NCBI RefSeq assembly: GCF_034651555.1
Contig: NZ_JAYEEQ010000003.1
Span: 211,274 to 275,273, forward strand
From: Aurantibrevibacter litoralis
GTDB taxonomy: Bacteria; Bacteroidota; Bacteroidia; Flavobacteriales; Flavobacteriaceae
Direction: 5' to 3'
Length of the DNA stretch: 64,000 nt
This document shows, one piece after another, positions 25,600-33,885 of the stretch (positions are counted from its first letter, which is position 1; the number at the start of each line of letters is the position of its first letter). The translations under genes were made by a program, and so were the position numbers. The notes beneath the pieces are model-generated. The model saw nothing but the letters and a program-made list of their open reading frames with translations, was not told the DNA's origin and made no database searches.

Positions 25600-26799
25600 C
25601 TAAAATATAAGAAAGTTGATATCACTGTACGAAAGATCAAACCACTCGCCTACAGACTTATTTGTTAAAATACCGCGATAGAGGTACAAACCGTTTCGCA
25701 GCCCTTTATCGTATCGCAAACCGTTCTCAATACCGCCATCTTCCCCAATTTTTAGCAAATAAGGGGTAAAAATATTGCTTATTGATATGGATGCGGTTTT
25801 AGGGTAGCGCGATGGAATATTGGGAACGGCATAATGGATAACGCCATATTTTACGCGTGTAGGCTTATCATGACTTGTAACTTCACTGGTTTCAAAACAG
25901 CCGCCCATATCGATACTTACATCAATAATTACAGCACCTTTTTTCATATGCTCCACCATGGTGTTAGAAACAACCACAGGCGAACGGTCTTTGCCTCTTA
26001 TGGCTCCAATGGCCACATCACATCTTTTCAGTGCTTTCAATAGGTTTTTGGGTTGCAATGTAGAAGTATAAACGGTCTGTTTTAAATTGGTCTGTATGGT
26101 GCGTAATTTTGAAATGGAATTATCGAATATTTTGATATTCGCTCCTAAGCCAATAGCAGAGCGAGCGGCAAATTCGCCTACCGTTCCTGCACCAATAATG
26201 ACCACTTCTACCGGTGGAACGCCACTGATATTGCCAAACATAAGACCATTTCCCTTGTTGGTTGCCGCCATAATTTCGGACGCAATTAAGACGGTAGAAA
26301 TTCCCGCAATTTCCCCTAGCGAACGCACCGCAGGGTATTTGCCATCTTCGTCTCTGATATACTCAAAGGCAATGGCCGTAACTCTTTTCTTAGCGAGTTC
26401 CTCAAAATATTTTTTGTTCTGAGTTTTTATTTGCAAGGCCGATATAATGGTCGTTTGCGGATGCAGTAGTGCTATTTCGGACAGGGTGGGCGGTTCTACT
26501 TTTAGCACTAATGGGCAGGAAAATACCCGTTTCGTATCTCGGGTTATCTCGGCACCGGCATTGGTGTAGTCCAGATCACTAAAATTGGCACCATCGCCGG
26601 CACCGGCCTCTATCAAAATTCTATGACCATGGGCTGTAATGGCATTCACCGCGTCGGGAGTAAGGCAAATACGTTTTTCTTGGTATTGATTCTCTCTTGG
26701 GATACCAATGTAAAGTTCTCCTTTTTGCTTAAAAATTTCTAAGGTTTCTTCCTGTGGAAGTAGTTGCTGCTTGCTAAAAGGAGAAGAAGGTTGGTTCAT
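25600..26799 (-). CDS. ald: Alanine dehydrogenase
   Basis: 399 residues, NAD-dependent deamination of alanine to pyruvate. The N-terminal domain begins YIGIPRENQYQEKRICLTPDAV, with the substrate-binding Lys/Arg region; the family motif GAGDGANFSD follows. The Rossmann nucleotide site is VVIIGAGTVGEFAARSAIGLGA near 205. The Asp/His catalytic region is in DVSIDMGGCFETSE and HYAVPNIPSRYP. Length and the flavobacterial N-terminal extension of about 35 residues look normal. First gene of an operon with the DUF4258-like protein. Confidence 0.9.
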   Translation of the reverse strand: MNQPSSPFSKQQLLPQEETLEIFKQKGELYIGIPRENQYQEKRICLTPDAVNAITAHGHRILIEAGAGDGANFSDLDYTNAGAEITRDTKRVFSCPLVLKVEPPTLSEIALLHPQTTIISALQIKTQNKKYFEELAKKRVTAIAFEYIRDEDGKYPAVRSLGEIAGISTVLIASEIMAATNKGNGLMFGNISGVPPVEVVIIGAGTVGEFAARSAIGLGANIKIFDNSISKLRTIQTNLKQTVYTSTLQPKNLLKALKRCDVAIGAIRGKDRSPVVVSNTMVEHMKKGAVIIDVSIDMGGCFETSEVTSHDKPTRVKYGVIHYAVPNIPSRYPKTASISISNIFTPYLLKIGEDGGIENGLRYDKGLRNGLYLYRGILTNKSVGEWFDLSYSDINFLIF

Positions 26800-26915
26800 G
26801 CGCCGAAACGGTTTTATGCTACATACTACTACTACGTAGTCGGGGCTAATTTACAACTTTTAGCGCAACTTTAAATTGAATATTAGAAGGAAAGCCATGC
26901 TGTAAGCGGAAGTAG

Positions 26916-27560
26916 CTACAGTTTTATATCGAACAATCTTTCCACTTTTCCTTGAAACTCAGCGATAAATTGATCTAACTTGCCGGAAGACGTATTTTCG
27001 GATGGGGCTACCGTTTGATTGTCTGTTTGTGGATCGTTGCGAGGAGTATTGCCGTTTTTTAGTTCTTCTTTTTCTTTATAGGCTTTTAGTTCGGCATCAA
27101 TGGCTTCTAGGTCTATACCGTGAACATGTTTATCGTAAAGCTTTATTCTGATAAAATAAACAAAGGGAATTACTACCATGCAGACTGGAAGCAACCATAG
27201 AATATTCTCAGTATCTACATTACGATCATTTGAAAATATACCTTCAAATATCTGAAACGCATACATCATTAATGGAATTAGAATAGAATGATACCACCAT
27301 TCTTTACATGTAAAAAACCAAAGCGTTATAAGATAAAGAGGAACTAATTTAGTTAGCATAAACCAAGCATAAGTCGAAACATCTGCGAAGCCATGATTAT
27401 CTATTGAAAACCAAAATATTTTTATTTCGGCTTCTGGATCTGTAGGCAAATATTCATGCAAATTAAATACGAAAGGAGAGATAACTATAGAAATAAATAT
27501 CATAGTCTCTATAATTAGCCTTTTTTTTGCTAACTTATTAAACGTATTTTTCTTTCGCAT
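26916..27560 (-). CDS. Multi-pass membrane protein of unknown function
   Basis: 214 residues with about four membrane segments (near 15-34, 65-82, 88-106 and 119-138). A cytoplasmic tail of about 75 residues is rich in Glu, Lys, Asn and Gln (AELKAYKEKEELKNG, NDPQTDNQTVAPSE) and ends in an amphipathic helix. It contains no motif I recognise. AT content is high compared with the flanking alanine dehydrogenase gene. A terminator hairpin for the next upstream gene lies just before it. Confidence 0.6.
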   Translation of the reverse strand: MRKKNTFNKLAKKRLIIETMIFISIVISPFVFNLHEYLPTDPEAEIKIFWFSIDNHGFADVSTYAWFMLTKLVPLYLITLWFFTCKEWWYHSILIPLMMYAFQIFEGIFSNDRNVDTENILWLLPVCMVVIPFVYFIRIKLYDKHVHGIDLEAIDAELKAYKEKEELKNGNTPRNDPQTDNQTVAPSENTSSGKLDQFIAEFQGKVERLFDIKL

Positions 27561-27595
27561 GTTTTAATTAGAAGCAATATTGTTCTAATACAACG

Positions 27596-27622
27596 AAAAA
27601 AAGGCAATGAAATTATTGCCTT
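27596..27622 (-). terminator. Intrinsic terminator after the 45-residue gene
   Basis: On the minus strand, stem AAGGCAAT / ATTGCCTT with a 6-base loop is followed by seven T. It lies 28 bases after the stop codon of the small gene at 27650. Confidence 0.75.
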
Positions 27623-27649
27623 AAAAATTTTTTGGACAAAATATGTGAA

Positions 27650-27787
27650 TTATTTTGCGATTGGAGCCTTTTTGATAACTTTTGTTCTGTCAACTCCAAG
27701 TGCGTCGGTATCATTGCTAGGGATGTAAGTTGATGCTACCAACATACCAACGGCCATAACGGCAAAAACGATTTTTTTAGTGTTCAT
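27650..27787 (-). CDS. 45-residue exported or membrane peptide, unrecognised
   Basis: ATG at 27785-27787 and TAA at 27650-27652 give 45 residues. It begins MNTKKIVFAVMAVGMLVAS, a classical short signal peptide or single helix, then a small polar and basic part TYIPSNDTDALGVDRTKVIK and KAPIAK. It has its own exact -7 box 41 bases upstream and a strong terminator just downstream, so it is very likely a real transcription unit. I do not recognise the family. Cleavage after about residue 20 would leave a 25-residue peptide with net positive charge. Confidence 0.7.
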   Translation of the reverse strand: MNTKKIVFAVMAVGMLVASTYIPSNDTDALGVDRTKVIKKAPIAK

Positions 27788-27827
27788 AATAAACGATTTT
27801 AGTTAAAATTTGGATTCATTTTCAATT

Positions 27828-27835
27828 CAAATGTA
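27828..27835 (-). promoter_or_regulatory. -7 box upstream of the 45-residue gene
   Basis: Minus-strand TACATTTG, an exact TAnnTTTG match. No clear TTG at the expected distance. Confidence 0.45.
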
Positions 27836-28040
27836 GGAAAAAAATCACTTCATCCATGCGATTCATCGATAAAATTACACATTTTAACAGAAAAATCACT
27901 CACTTTATCGATTTTAACACTTTTTAGCACGCGATTGTACAATATTTCCAATTGCCAAGCGTATCTGTTTGCCGCTCTTTTGGGCTCACAATTTCTCAGG
28001 TTGTGGTTTATTTGGTTTTTTATCAAAAGGAAAAACAAAG
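27836..28040. other. Non-coding spacer left of the inverted-repeat element
   Basis: AT-rich. An inverted pair ATCGATAAA / TTTATCGAT lies near 27864-27872 and 27905-27913. The minus-strand frame here shows no protein-like pattern, and I see nothing else. Confidence 0.4.
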
Positions 28041-28341
28041 AATTTCTTGAACCTGACTAGCCCCGGGGCAAATCCCTAAGCTAAATGCCATACTGCGTTT
28101 ATTGAAGTGATCAGGGCAAGTTTTACCAGTTTCATTTTCACCTTAAGGTCGTCAATCTAAAGATTCCCCGACCCAAGGGTCGGGGTTTCCTATTTACCTC
28201 TCCTTTGGAGAGGTCGGAACTGTCTTTTTGCAGTACAGGGTGAGGTGAAATACAAAATTTCGGTTTTTGGCCCAAAGGCCAAAATGAAATTGGCGAAATA
28301 CCCCTATGGCTTGCCTCGGGGATAGTCAGGTTCAAGAAATT
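28041..28341. mobile_element. 301 bp MITE-like element with 31 bp terminal inverted repeats
   Basis: The left end 28041-28071 (AATTTCTTGAACCTGACTA then GCCCCGGGGCAA) is the reverse complement of the right end 28311-28341 at 29 of 31 positions. The interior holds strong small hairpins: CCCCGACCC/GGGTCGGGG at 28166-28185, CCTCTCC/GGAGAGG near 28197-28213, and GGCC/GGCC near 28269-28280. No open frame of its own looks coding. A homologous segment lies at 10485-10704 and a short remnant at 35965-36004. I see no target-site duplication that I could assign with confidence. Confidence 0.6.
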
Positions 28342-28479
28342 TTTTATTCCCAAATTCATTATTTTACGGCACCCAAAATTACCAATAGCAGTTTGGACCG
28401 CTCCAAAGGTGGGATCCATATGGAAACTCAGGGGATTGCCCTTAGATTGTATTCTTACTACAGTTTGGCCACGTTGTAA

Positions 28480-28512
28480 TTTTTAAAAAGCCCATGGGTT
28501 AAGCCATGGGCT
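28480..28512 (-). terminator. Intrinsic terminator after the GH18 gene
   Basis: Stem AGCCCATGG / CCATGGGCT with a 6-base loop; on the minus strand it is followed by TTTTT. It lies about 120 bases after the GH18 stop. The 28342-28479 stretch shows nothing else. Confidence 0.7.
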
Positions 28513-28634
28513 ATAGCACTGTTATGAAAATATATTGTATGATTTTTTGAGGTGGTTTTTGTTTAGTGAGCTCCCAATTGTATTGGGGCTCTAAAACCTT
28601 TTTGAGCCCATAGTGGCGATTTGGGCTAACAGAC

Positions 28635-29852
28635 TTATTTGGCAGTGGCTTTATAAATTGCGTCCAGCAAACTCCCTTTTTCTTTGGTATCATTACCCAA
28701 TTCCCAGAACATGATTCCGCCGAGACCTTTATCTATGGTATATTTGGTTTTTAATGCCACAGAAACCGTGTCGTCGTACGATACAAATAAGCTGTCCGCC
28801 GCATGATACAGAAAGGGTGCTTTGGCTTCAGAATCCCAAAAGCGCTGAAAATCAGTATTGGGTTCAAATGAGTTTCTAATTTCGTGATACGCCATCCACC
28901 CTGTATGCAACCCTGTACTCAACTGGTAAAGACCATTATTGGCCGGCGGAACACCTTTCCACACCCTACCATAAAATGCACTTCCGATAACGATCTGTTT
29001 TGGATCAACGCCTTCATCGATCAAAAAATCCACAATTTTTTCGGCGGAATGAGGGTCTGCATCACGATTTTGACCCCTTTGATATAAACTATCCAAATGC
29101 GCATGAAATGGTGTGCCTTGCATGGATTGGCTTTTTACATCGCCTAATGGCGTATGATGTCCTGTATAGATAGAAACGCCGGAAACTTGATCATAGGTCA
29201 TTACATTGGTAAAATCCGCATACTTCATGACCTCATTGAGCTCAATATGGTCGTAGTACCGCTTCCATCCGGCCGAAGCGAAGGTTAATAATTTAGGGGT
29301 ATTAAAGGTATCCAGCATCTCGCGCAAACCTTTCATGAGTGCAGTAAAATTCTTTGTATCTACTTCACGTGCTTTGGTACCTGCACCGGAAATGCCCGGA
29401 TACTCCCAATCCATGTCCATCCCGTCGAGCTCATATTTTTCTATAAAATCGGCAGCACTTTTAATAAATTTTGTTCGACTTTCTTCGCTTAATGCCATAT
29501 CCGAAAATCCATCGGCACCCCATCCACCACAGGCTATCATCACCTTTAGGGCAGGATTACGTTCCTTTTGTTGCACGAGTGCCGCAAGCTTTGGCCCTGC
29601 TTCTTCAGGATTTCTAAATTTCATTTCCCCATCTATAACATGGGTGAAAGAATAGATGATATGGGTCAACTTTTCAACCGGGATTTTTTCCGGTTCATAG
29701 GGTGACTCTGGCACATAGTAGGCCATAATAACAGGATTTAAGGCTACTACCTCGTCTGTCGTTCCGGTTTTTTGATTTTTAGCTTGCGGCGCACAACTTA
29801 TCATAACCATAAAGCTGAATAGCTGCCCTAAGGCAAAATGTTTATACCTCAT
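28635..29852 (-). CDS. Glycoside hydrolase family 18 lipoprotein
   Basis: 405 residues with a signal peptide and lipobox MVMISC (Cys20). The GH18 TIM barrel starts NPVIMAYYVPESPY. It carries the SxGG-like ACGGWGADG motif and the catalytic DGMDMDWEYP (DxxDxDxE, Glu as acid, near residue 150), then the ends FTNVMTYDQ, FYGRVWKGV and GGIMFWELGND. It should hydrolyse beta-1,4-linked N-acetylglucosamine polymers such as chitin. The chitin-insertion-domain-like region between strands 7 and 8 (FYGRVW...YHEI) suggests a processive-type subfamily. Anchoring as a lipoprotein places it on the cell envelope. It is a single-gene unit with its own terminator. Confidence 0.92.
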   Translation of the reverse strand: MRYKHFALGQLFSFMVMISCAPQAKNQKTGTTDEVVALNPVIMAYYVPESPYEPEKIPVEKLTHIIYSFTHVIDGEMKFRNPEEAGPKLAALVQQKERNPALKVMIACGGWGADGFSDMALSEESRTKFIKSAADFIEKYELDGMDMDWEYPGISGAGTKAREVDTKNFTALMKGLREMLDTFNTPKLLTFASAGWKRYYDHIELNEVMKYADFTNVMTYDQVSGVSIYTGHHTPLGDVKSQSMQGTPFHAHLDSLYQRGQNRDADPHSAEKIVDFLIDEGVDPKQIVIGSAFYGRVWKGVPPANNGLYQLSTGLHTGWMAYHEIRNSFEPNTDFQRFWDSEAKAPFLYHAADSLFVSYDDTVSVALKTKYTIDKGLGGIMFWELGNDTKEKGSLLDAIYKATAK

Positions 29853-30081
29853 ACTGTATTTATTTTTGACTCCACCTAGTAAGCCTTGTAACCCAATCCG
29901 GATAGCTTTTACCTCTAATATAATTCTTTTTTACAAGAATAGGTGCCTTTTTTTTGGGTTGATTGCCGGGGCAGCACTTCAAGGGCTCTAAAGTAGTACG
30001 GCTATTTAAATCTGAAAAAAGCAAAGACATTAGCCAAAACCTTTAAGTACGTTTTAGCGAAAAAGATTCTAAACAAACGGC

Positions 30082-31764
30082 CTAAAACCCTATAGCGGTA
30101 TCGTCTCCCCGCGTATCGGCACCGGCTTCCAATCGCCCATCGGGTAATCTGCGAATGGCATCTACTTTTCCTATTATAGGGGTGCGTTCTTCATTGATGA
30201 TGTACCCTTTACGGGCAAGATGCTGTTTAAGTTCTTTAGAAAATCCTTCGGGCTCAAACACAATCTGATCGGGTAACCATTGATGATGAAAACGGGGCGC
30301 ATCTACAGCCTCTTGCATGCTCAGGTTAAACTCGTACACATTTAAAATGGTCTGCGCTACAGCGGTTATTATTGTAGATCCGCCGGGGGTACCTACTACC
30401 ATCCACAGTTTTCCATCTTTTTCTACAATAGTCGGCGTCATACTACTCAGCATGCGCTTTCCAGGCGCAATACTGTTGGCTTCGGCTCCAATAAGCCCAA
30501 ACATATTGGGCTCTCCGGACTTCGCACTAAAATCGTCCATTTCATTGTTTAGAAAAAAACCGAGTTCGTCCGAAAATAGTTTGGAACCGTAGGCACCGTT
30601 TAAAGTAGTCGTTACCGAAACCGCATTACCCTCTTGATCTACTATGGAATAGTGCGTGGTTTCATCACTTTCTATAATTTCAATTTCCCCATGACTTACA
30701 TCTTCGGATTTAGTGGCTTTATCAAAAGAGAAATTGGCCATGCGCTGCGTAAGATATTGTGTGCTTAGAAGCACGTCTAAAGGAATGGACACAAAATCTG
30801 GATCGCCCAAAAAATAATTACGATCGGCATAGGCTCGCCTTGCCGCCTCGGTAAAAAGTTGAATTGTTTTCGCAGAATTATGTCCGTACGTTGCCAACGG
30901 ATACGAAGCCATCATTGTAAACATTTGGTTCATGGTAACACCGCCGCTACTGGGTGGACTCATAGAAATGATTTTTAAATCCTTATAGTTAAACTGTATT
31001 GGTTGTCGCCATACGGCTTCGTAGGAGGCTAAATCTTCTTCGGTTACATACCCGCCCTTTTCTTGAATAAAACGAGCCAATTTTTCCGCCGTTTCCCCCT
31101 TATAAAAACCGTCTCTACCCATAGAAGCAATCTTTTGCAGTGTAGCGGCTAAAGCGGTATATTTTATAGTATCTCCCGCCTTAAAATCTTGCGCAAAAAA
31201 CGTACTATCTCCATTTACTTCTATAAAAAGGGCTTTCGCATTCGCTAGCCGGGTAGCTTGTTTTTCCGTAACTACGACTCCCTTTTCTGCGAGGTCTATG
31301 ACCGGTTGAAGAATTACATTTAAAGGTAAGGAGCCCATTTTTTGATGTACTTCAATAATCCCGGCTACCGTACCCGGCACGCCCACGGCAGTGGCACCCA
31401 AGGTACTTTTTTTAGGAACTATTGTACCTAACGAATCAAGATACATATCCTTATGCGCTGCCAAAGGTGCTTTCTCTCGGTAATCCAGGCTACCCACATT
31501 GCCATCGGCTTTTCGATACACCATAAATCCGCCACCGCCCAAATTACCGGCAAAGGGATAGGCAACTGCCAAAGCCATCTCCGTAGCTACCATGGCGTCA
31601 AAGGCATTGCCTCCCATTTGTAAAATCTGCACCCCGATTTGTGAGGCTTCTTCACGGGCAGATACCACCATGGCGCGTTCGGTAACTAAACCAGTGGGAT
31701 GGGCTTCTTTTTTTCCGCAATGTAGCAATAAAAAAAAGCAGGGGAGGAGCACTAATCTTCGCAT
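30082..31764 (-). CDS. ggt: Gamma-glutamyltransferase lipoprotein
   Basis: 560 residues, an N-terminal nucleophile hydrolase that cleaves gamma-glutamyl bonds of glutathione. A signal peptide is followed by LLLHC (Cys16), a lipobox. Conserved blocks are GGNAFDAMVATEMALAV, GNLGGGGFMVYR, DYREKAPLAA and PPSSGGVTMNQM. The autocleavage site is DETTHYSIVDQEGNAVS, where the second Thr becomes the nucleophile of the small subunit. The late motif is GTPGGSTIITAVAQ. The gene overlaps the 3' end of the upstream ACP phosphodiesterase-like gene by 13 bp, so the two are co-transcribed. Confidence 0.93.
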   Translation of the reverse strand: MRRLVLLPCFFLLLHCGKKEAHPTGLVTERAMVVSAREEASQIGVQILQMGGNAFDAMVATEMALAVAYPFAGNLGGGGFMVYRKADGNVGSLDYREKAPLAAHKDMYLDSLGTIVPKKSTLGATAVGVPGTVAGIIEVHQKMGSLPLNVILQPVIDLAEKGVVVTEKQATRLANAKALFIEVNGDSTFFAQDFKAGDTIKYTALAATLQKIASMGRDGFYKGETAEKLARFIQEKGGYVTEEDLASYEAVWRQPIQFNYKDLKIISMSPPSSGGVTMNQMFTMMASYPLATYGHNSAKTIQLFTEAARRAYADRNYFLGDPDFVSIPLDVLLSTQYLTQRMANFSFDKATKSEDVSHGEIEIIESDETTHYSIVDQEGNAVSVTTTLNGAYGSKLFSDELGFFLNNEMDDFSAKSGEPNMFGLIGAEANSIAPGKRMLSSMTPTIVEKDGKLWMVVGTPGGSTIITAVAQTILNVYEFNLSMQEAVDAPRFHHQWLPDQIVFEPEGFSKELKQHLARKGYIINEERTPIIGKVDAIRRLPDGRLEAGADTRGDDTAIGF

Positions 31765-32345
31765 AGGGACGTAAATTTAATTTTTGAAAAGATAATCAAT
31801 TCTTCAAAAAAGGAGGAAAACTCGTTCTGAAATTCTTCATAATGTGTTTCCAGATCGGAAATCGCCAAATTCATTTTAGATCTGTGCTGTGTGCGTCTAT
31901 TCATCCCATTCAACACCTTGGCAATCCCTTCCATCTTAGCATAATTTAAAAGCCAATTATCCGATATCATATAAGGCATCATACGTTGGGTGCCCTCGGG
32001 CAGGACTTCAAAATTTTCTTGCAGCAGGTCGTAAAATTGATCTACAAAAACAGGCAGTGGTGTTTGGGAATACAACTGCCAATTTACGGCTAAGAAATGA
32101 TCGTAAAAAATATCGACAATAACCCTACTGTAATGACTGTAATGCGCATGAAGACGTTTGGTGCTTATGCGCACCGTTGGATGCGCGTCGGTAAAGGTAT
32201 CTATGGCACGATGAAGTAGAATTCCCTTTTGAATTCCTTTGGATAAATGTTGAAATTTGTTGCCCTTAATACTGTCAGCAATAAAATTTCCAATGGTTAT
32301 TTCATCGTCATCAAAGGATAAATAAATATGAGCCAAAAAATTCAT
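31752..32345 (-). CDS. AcpH/DUF479-family ACP phosphodiesterase-like protein
   Basis: 197 residues. It opens MNFLAHIYLSFDDDEITIGNFIADSIKG and continues GILLHRAIDTFTDAHP, the hallmark of the AcpH family. These are HD-like metal enzymes that remove the phosphopantetheine arm from acyl carrier protein. The conserved His and Asp residues are in LAHIYLS, LHRAIDTFTDAH and YDHFLAVNW. Activity in Bacteroidota members has not, to my knowledge, been shown. It is the first gene of a two-gene unit with ggt. Confidence 0.83.
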   Translation of the reverse strand: MNFLAHIYLSFDDDEITIGNFIADSIKGNKFQHLSKGIQKGILLHRAIDTFTDAHPTVRISTKRLHAHYSHYSRVIVDIFYDHFLAVNWQLYSQTPLPVFVDQFYDLLQENFEVLPEGTQRMMPYMISDNWLLNYAKMEGIAKVLNGMNRRTQHRSKMNLAISDLETHYEEFQNEFSSFFEELIIFSKIKFTSLCED

Positions 32346-32412
32346 AGGGTGTATGCCTTCACATAAAAACGGAAAATACGAAATAGCACGCTAGATTTCT
32401 TACCTATACGAT

Positions 32413-32420
32413 TATATTTG
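32413..32420 (+). promoter_or_regulatory. -7 box upstream of the phosphohexomutase
   Basis: TATATTTG, exact, 17 bases before the ATG at 32438. No spaced TTG. Confidence 0.45.
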
Positions 32421-32437
32421 TAGAAACTTTTTGATTG

Positions 32438-33826
32438 ATGACACTAATTAAATCTATTTCTGGTATTCGAGGTACCATTGGCGGAACGCCCGGAAACAAT
32501 TTAACCCCCTTGGATGCCGTAAAATTTGCAGCTGCTTATGGCACTTGGCTAAAATCGTACGCAAAGAAGGAAAAACTCACCGTGGTTATTGGTAGAGATG
32601 CGCGTTTGTCCGGTGAAATGCTTCAACATTTAGTAGTCTCTACTTTGGTGGGTTTGGGAATAGATATCATAGATTTAGGTCTTTCTACCACGCCTACTGT
32701 AGAAATAGCGGTACCTATGGAACATGCAGACGGGGGCATTATACTCACCGCCAGCCACAATCCCAAACAATGGAATGCGTTAAAATTACTGAATGAAAAA
32801 GGCGAATTTTTAGATGCACAACAAGGAGCACTTATTCTTGAAATCGCAGAAAATGAGAATTTTAGCTTTGTCGAGGTAGATGCATTAGGAACGATTACTC
32901 AAAACGATGCGTACATTGATATTCATATCGATGAGGTGCTTAACCTTCCCTTGGTTGATGCTGACGTGATAAAGGCCGCTAAATTTAAAGTTGTGGTTGA
33001 TGGGGTTAATTCTACCGGTGGCATTGCCATACCCAAACTTTTACAAGAATTGGGTGTTGAAGTAGTAAAATTGTACTGCGAGCCTACAGGGCATTTTCCT
33101 CATAACCCCGAACCTCTAAAGGAACATCTGGGCGATATTTGCGCTTTGGTTGTAAAAGAGGAAGCCGATTTTGGTATCGTTGTAGATCCTGATGTAGATC
33201 GTTTGGCATTTATTAGCAATACAGGTGCTATGTTCGGAGAAGAATATACGCTGGTAGCTTGTGCCGACTATGTGTTGAGCAAAACGCAAGGAAATACGGT
33301 CTCTAATCTTTCCTCTACCAGAGCTTTACACGATATTACCGAAAAACACGGCGGAACCTATGAGGCAGCAGCGGTTGGGGAGGTAAATGTAGTTTCAAAA
33401 ATGAAAGAGAATAATGCTATAATTGGGGGCGAAGGCAATGGTGGCATTATTTATCCGCAAAGCCATTATGGTAGAGATGCGTTGGTTGGTACTGCGTTGT
33501 TTTTAATGTTGATGGCAGAACGCGGTGGTACGGTAGCCGAGCTTCGAAATAGCTACCCCAGTTATTTTATGAGTAAGAAAAAAATTGCGTTGACTCCTGA
33601 ATTAGATGTAGATGGTATTTTAAAAGCGATGGCAGCACGTTATAAAAAAGAAAAGGTAAACACTATTGATGGCGTTAAGATCGATTTTGAAGCACAATGG
33701 GTACATTTGAGAAAATCGAACACCGAACCTATCATTCGTATATACACCGAAGCAAAAAGTCAACCTGAGGCTGATGCCTTGGCCGATCGTATCATAAGCG
33801 ACATCAAAAATGTGGCCGGGATATAA
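32438..33826 (+). CDS. glmM: Phosphoglucosamine mutase-type phosphohexomutase
   Basis: 462 residues from the ATG at 32438; a TTG one codon upstream is less likely. It has the four-domain alpha-D-phosphohexomutase layout: SISGIRGTIG at the start, the phosphoserine loop LTASHNPKQWNALK near 105, the metal loop DPDVDRLAF near 250, the sugar loop GEGNGGI near 335, and the C-terminal phosphate loop LRKSNTEPIIRIYTEA. GlmM makes glucosamine-1-phosphate for peptidoglycan and LPS. Assignment to GlmM over phosphomannomutase is inferred from the flavobacterial homologues. Confidence 0.85.
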   Translation: MTLIKSISGIRGTIGGTPGNNLTPLDAVKFAAAYGTWLKSYAKKEKLTVVIGRDARLSGEMLQHLVVSTLVGLGIDIIDLGLSTTPTVEIAVPMEHADGGIILTASHNPKQWNALKLLNEKGEFLDAQQGALILEIAENENFSFVEVDALGTITQNDAYIDIHIDEVLNLPLVDADVIKAAKFKVVVDGVNSTGGIAIPKLLQELGVEVVKLYCEPTGHFPHNPEPLKEHLGDICALVVKEEADFGIVVDPDVDRLAFISNTGAMFGEEYTLVACADYVLSKTQGNTVSNLSSTRALHDITEKHGGTYEAAAVGEVNVVSKMKENNAIIGGEGNGGIIYPQSHYGRDALVGTALFLMLMAERGGTVAELRNSYPSYFMSKKKIALTPELDVDGILKAMAARYKKEKVNTIDGVKIDFEAQWVHLRKSNTEPIIRIYTEAKSQPEADALADRIISDIKNVAGI

Positions 33827-33885
33827 TAGGGAAGATACATTGCTTCCCTTAAACCATGGCAGTCTGCAAACGAAAAAACCTTAGT

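Noticed and set aside
27850..28038. Minus-strand frame of 62 codons upstream of the 45-residue gene
   Set aside because: No promoter box, terminator or protein-like composition; the true small gene is at 27650-27787.
28138..28419. Minus-strand frame of 93 codons
   Set aside because: It spans the hairpin-rich inverted-repeat element and reads through its palindromes; not coding.
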